From Coenobita brevimanus (lineage: Eukaryota; Arthropoda; Malacostraca; Decapoda; Coenobitidae), in assembly GCA_032717465.1 (NCBI GenBank), contig CM064697.1, forward strand, positions 124,001 to 188,000: DNA of 64,000 nucleotides. Reading direction: 5' to 3'. Made by a program: the position numbers and the translations under genes. Below, piece by piece: positions 63,711 through 64,000 of this stretch. Numbering within the stretch: position 1 is the first letter of the stretch; every line of letters starts with the position of its first letter. The notes beneath the pieces were generated by a model, which searched no databases, had not been told where the DNA came from, and saw only the letters and a program-made list of their open reading frames with translations.

Positions 63711-64000
63711 GAGTGAAACATGTTTCGTACAGTTCGATTCTCCCAAGACGAGATCACCAAACCTTAGGACGCTACTCAGTTCCTAACACACCTAATTAAT
63801 TTCTTTCTTTGACAGTGAATTAGTGGATTATGGGTGATTAATATAGGTGTCAAGATGTGTGTAATAATATGGAAACAAGAACACAAGGAAACTAATTTCA
63901 TGGATATCTGGCTACTAATTGGCACTAATGGAACGGAACGATGACAATTCTCGTTGGCTCTGGAGACTTCGGAACACCTCTTATTCCGAATTCTAAACCT

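Larger units (their letters stand above)
62485..64000 (-). other. Upstream intron or 5' flank of EAAT
   Basis: Contains the CR1-like RT fragment (62749-63390) and family A copy 22. No EAAT exon or promoter was recognised in it. Confidence 0.7.

Overview
The window looks like nuclear DNA of an arthropod, most likely a decapod crustacean. Reasons: very dense and long microsatellites, many short decayed LINE, SINE and MITE insertions, kilobase-scale introns, and two animal-type genes (a glutamate transporter and a Ly6/uPAR-domain protein). The species cannot be told from the sequence alone.

One gene dominates. On the minus strand, ten coding exons between 62484 and 5017 join in frame with matched GT-AG boundaries and encode an SLC1-family excitatory amino acid transporter (EAAT), 486 aa from the ATG at 62345. 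The two short exons 4 (43 nt) and 5 (52 nt) are separated by a 22.9 kb intron. The frame stays open for 65 codons past the TGA and reads like real protein, which suggests a second C-terminus made by readthrough or by splicing out a 54 or 66 nt intron.

A second gene lies on the opposite strand inside EAAT intron 4 (42081-47864, three coding exons). It encodes a 149 aa secreted or GPI-anchored Ly6/uPAR-domain protein resembling the insect quiver/sleepless group. Two perfect CRE palindromes flank its start codon.

The rest is repeats. Region 1-5 kb (downstream of EAAT): AT-rich, (TA)n and a duplicated TG/GA unit. 5.2-8.1 kb (intron 9): 2.8 kb of T/G-rich minisatellites. 11.5-17 kb (intron 6): a decayed endonuclease/reverse-transcriptase LINE with a SINE insertion, a dead pogo/Tigger-like transposase and an RTE-like 3' end. 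22.7-30.4 kb (intron 5): long strand-asymmetric low-complexity blocks. 31.4-54.3 kb (intron 4): the Ly6-like gene, nested LINE fragments, and large (TG)n, (GAT)n and polypyrimidine arrays. 57.4-62.2 kb (introns 1 and 2): minisatellites on both sides of exon 2 and an RTE-like RT remnant. 62.7-63.4 kb: a CR1/Jockey-type RT fragment. A palindromic MITE-like family recurs about 20 times from 22.5 kb to 63.7 kb and was not seen below 22.5 kb.

No tRNA gene, rRNA gene, CRISPR array or prokaryotic feature was recognised. Most long open frames in the window are low-complexity artefacts.
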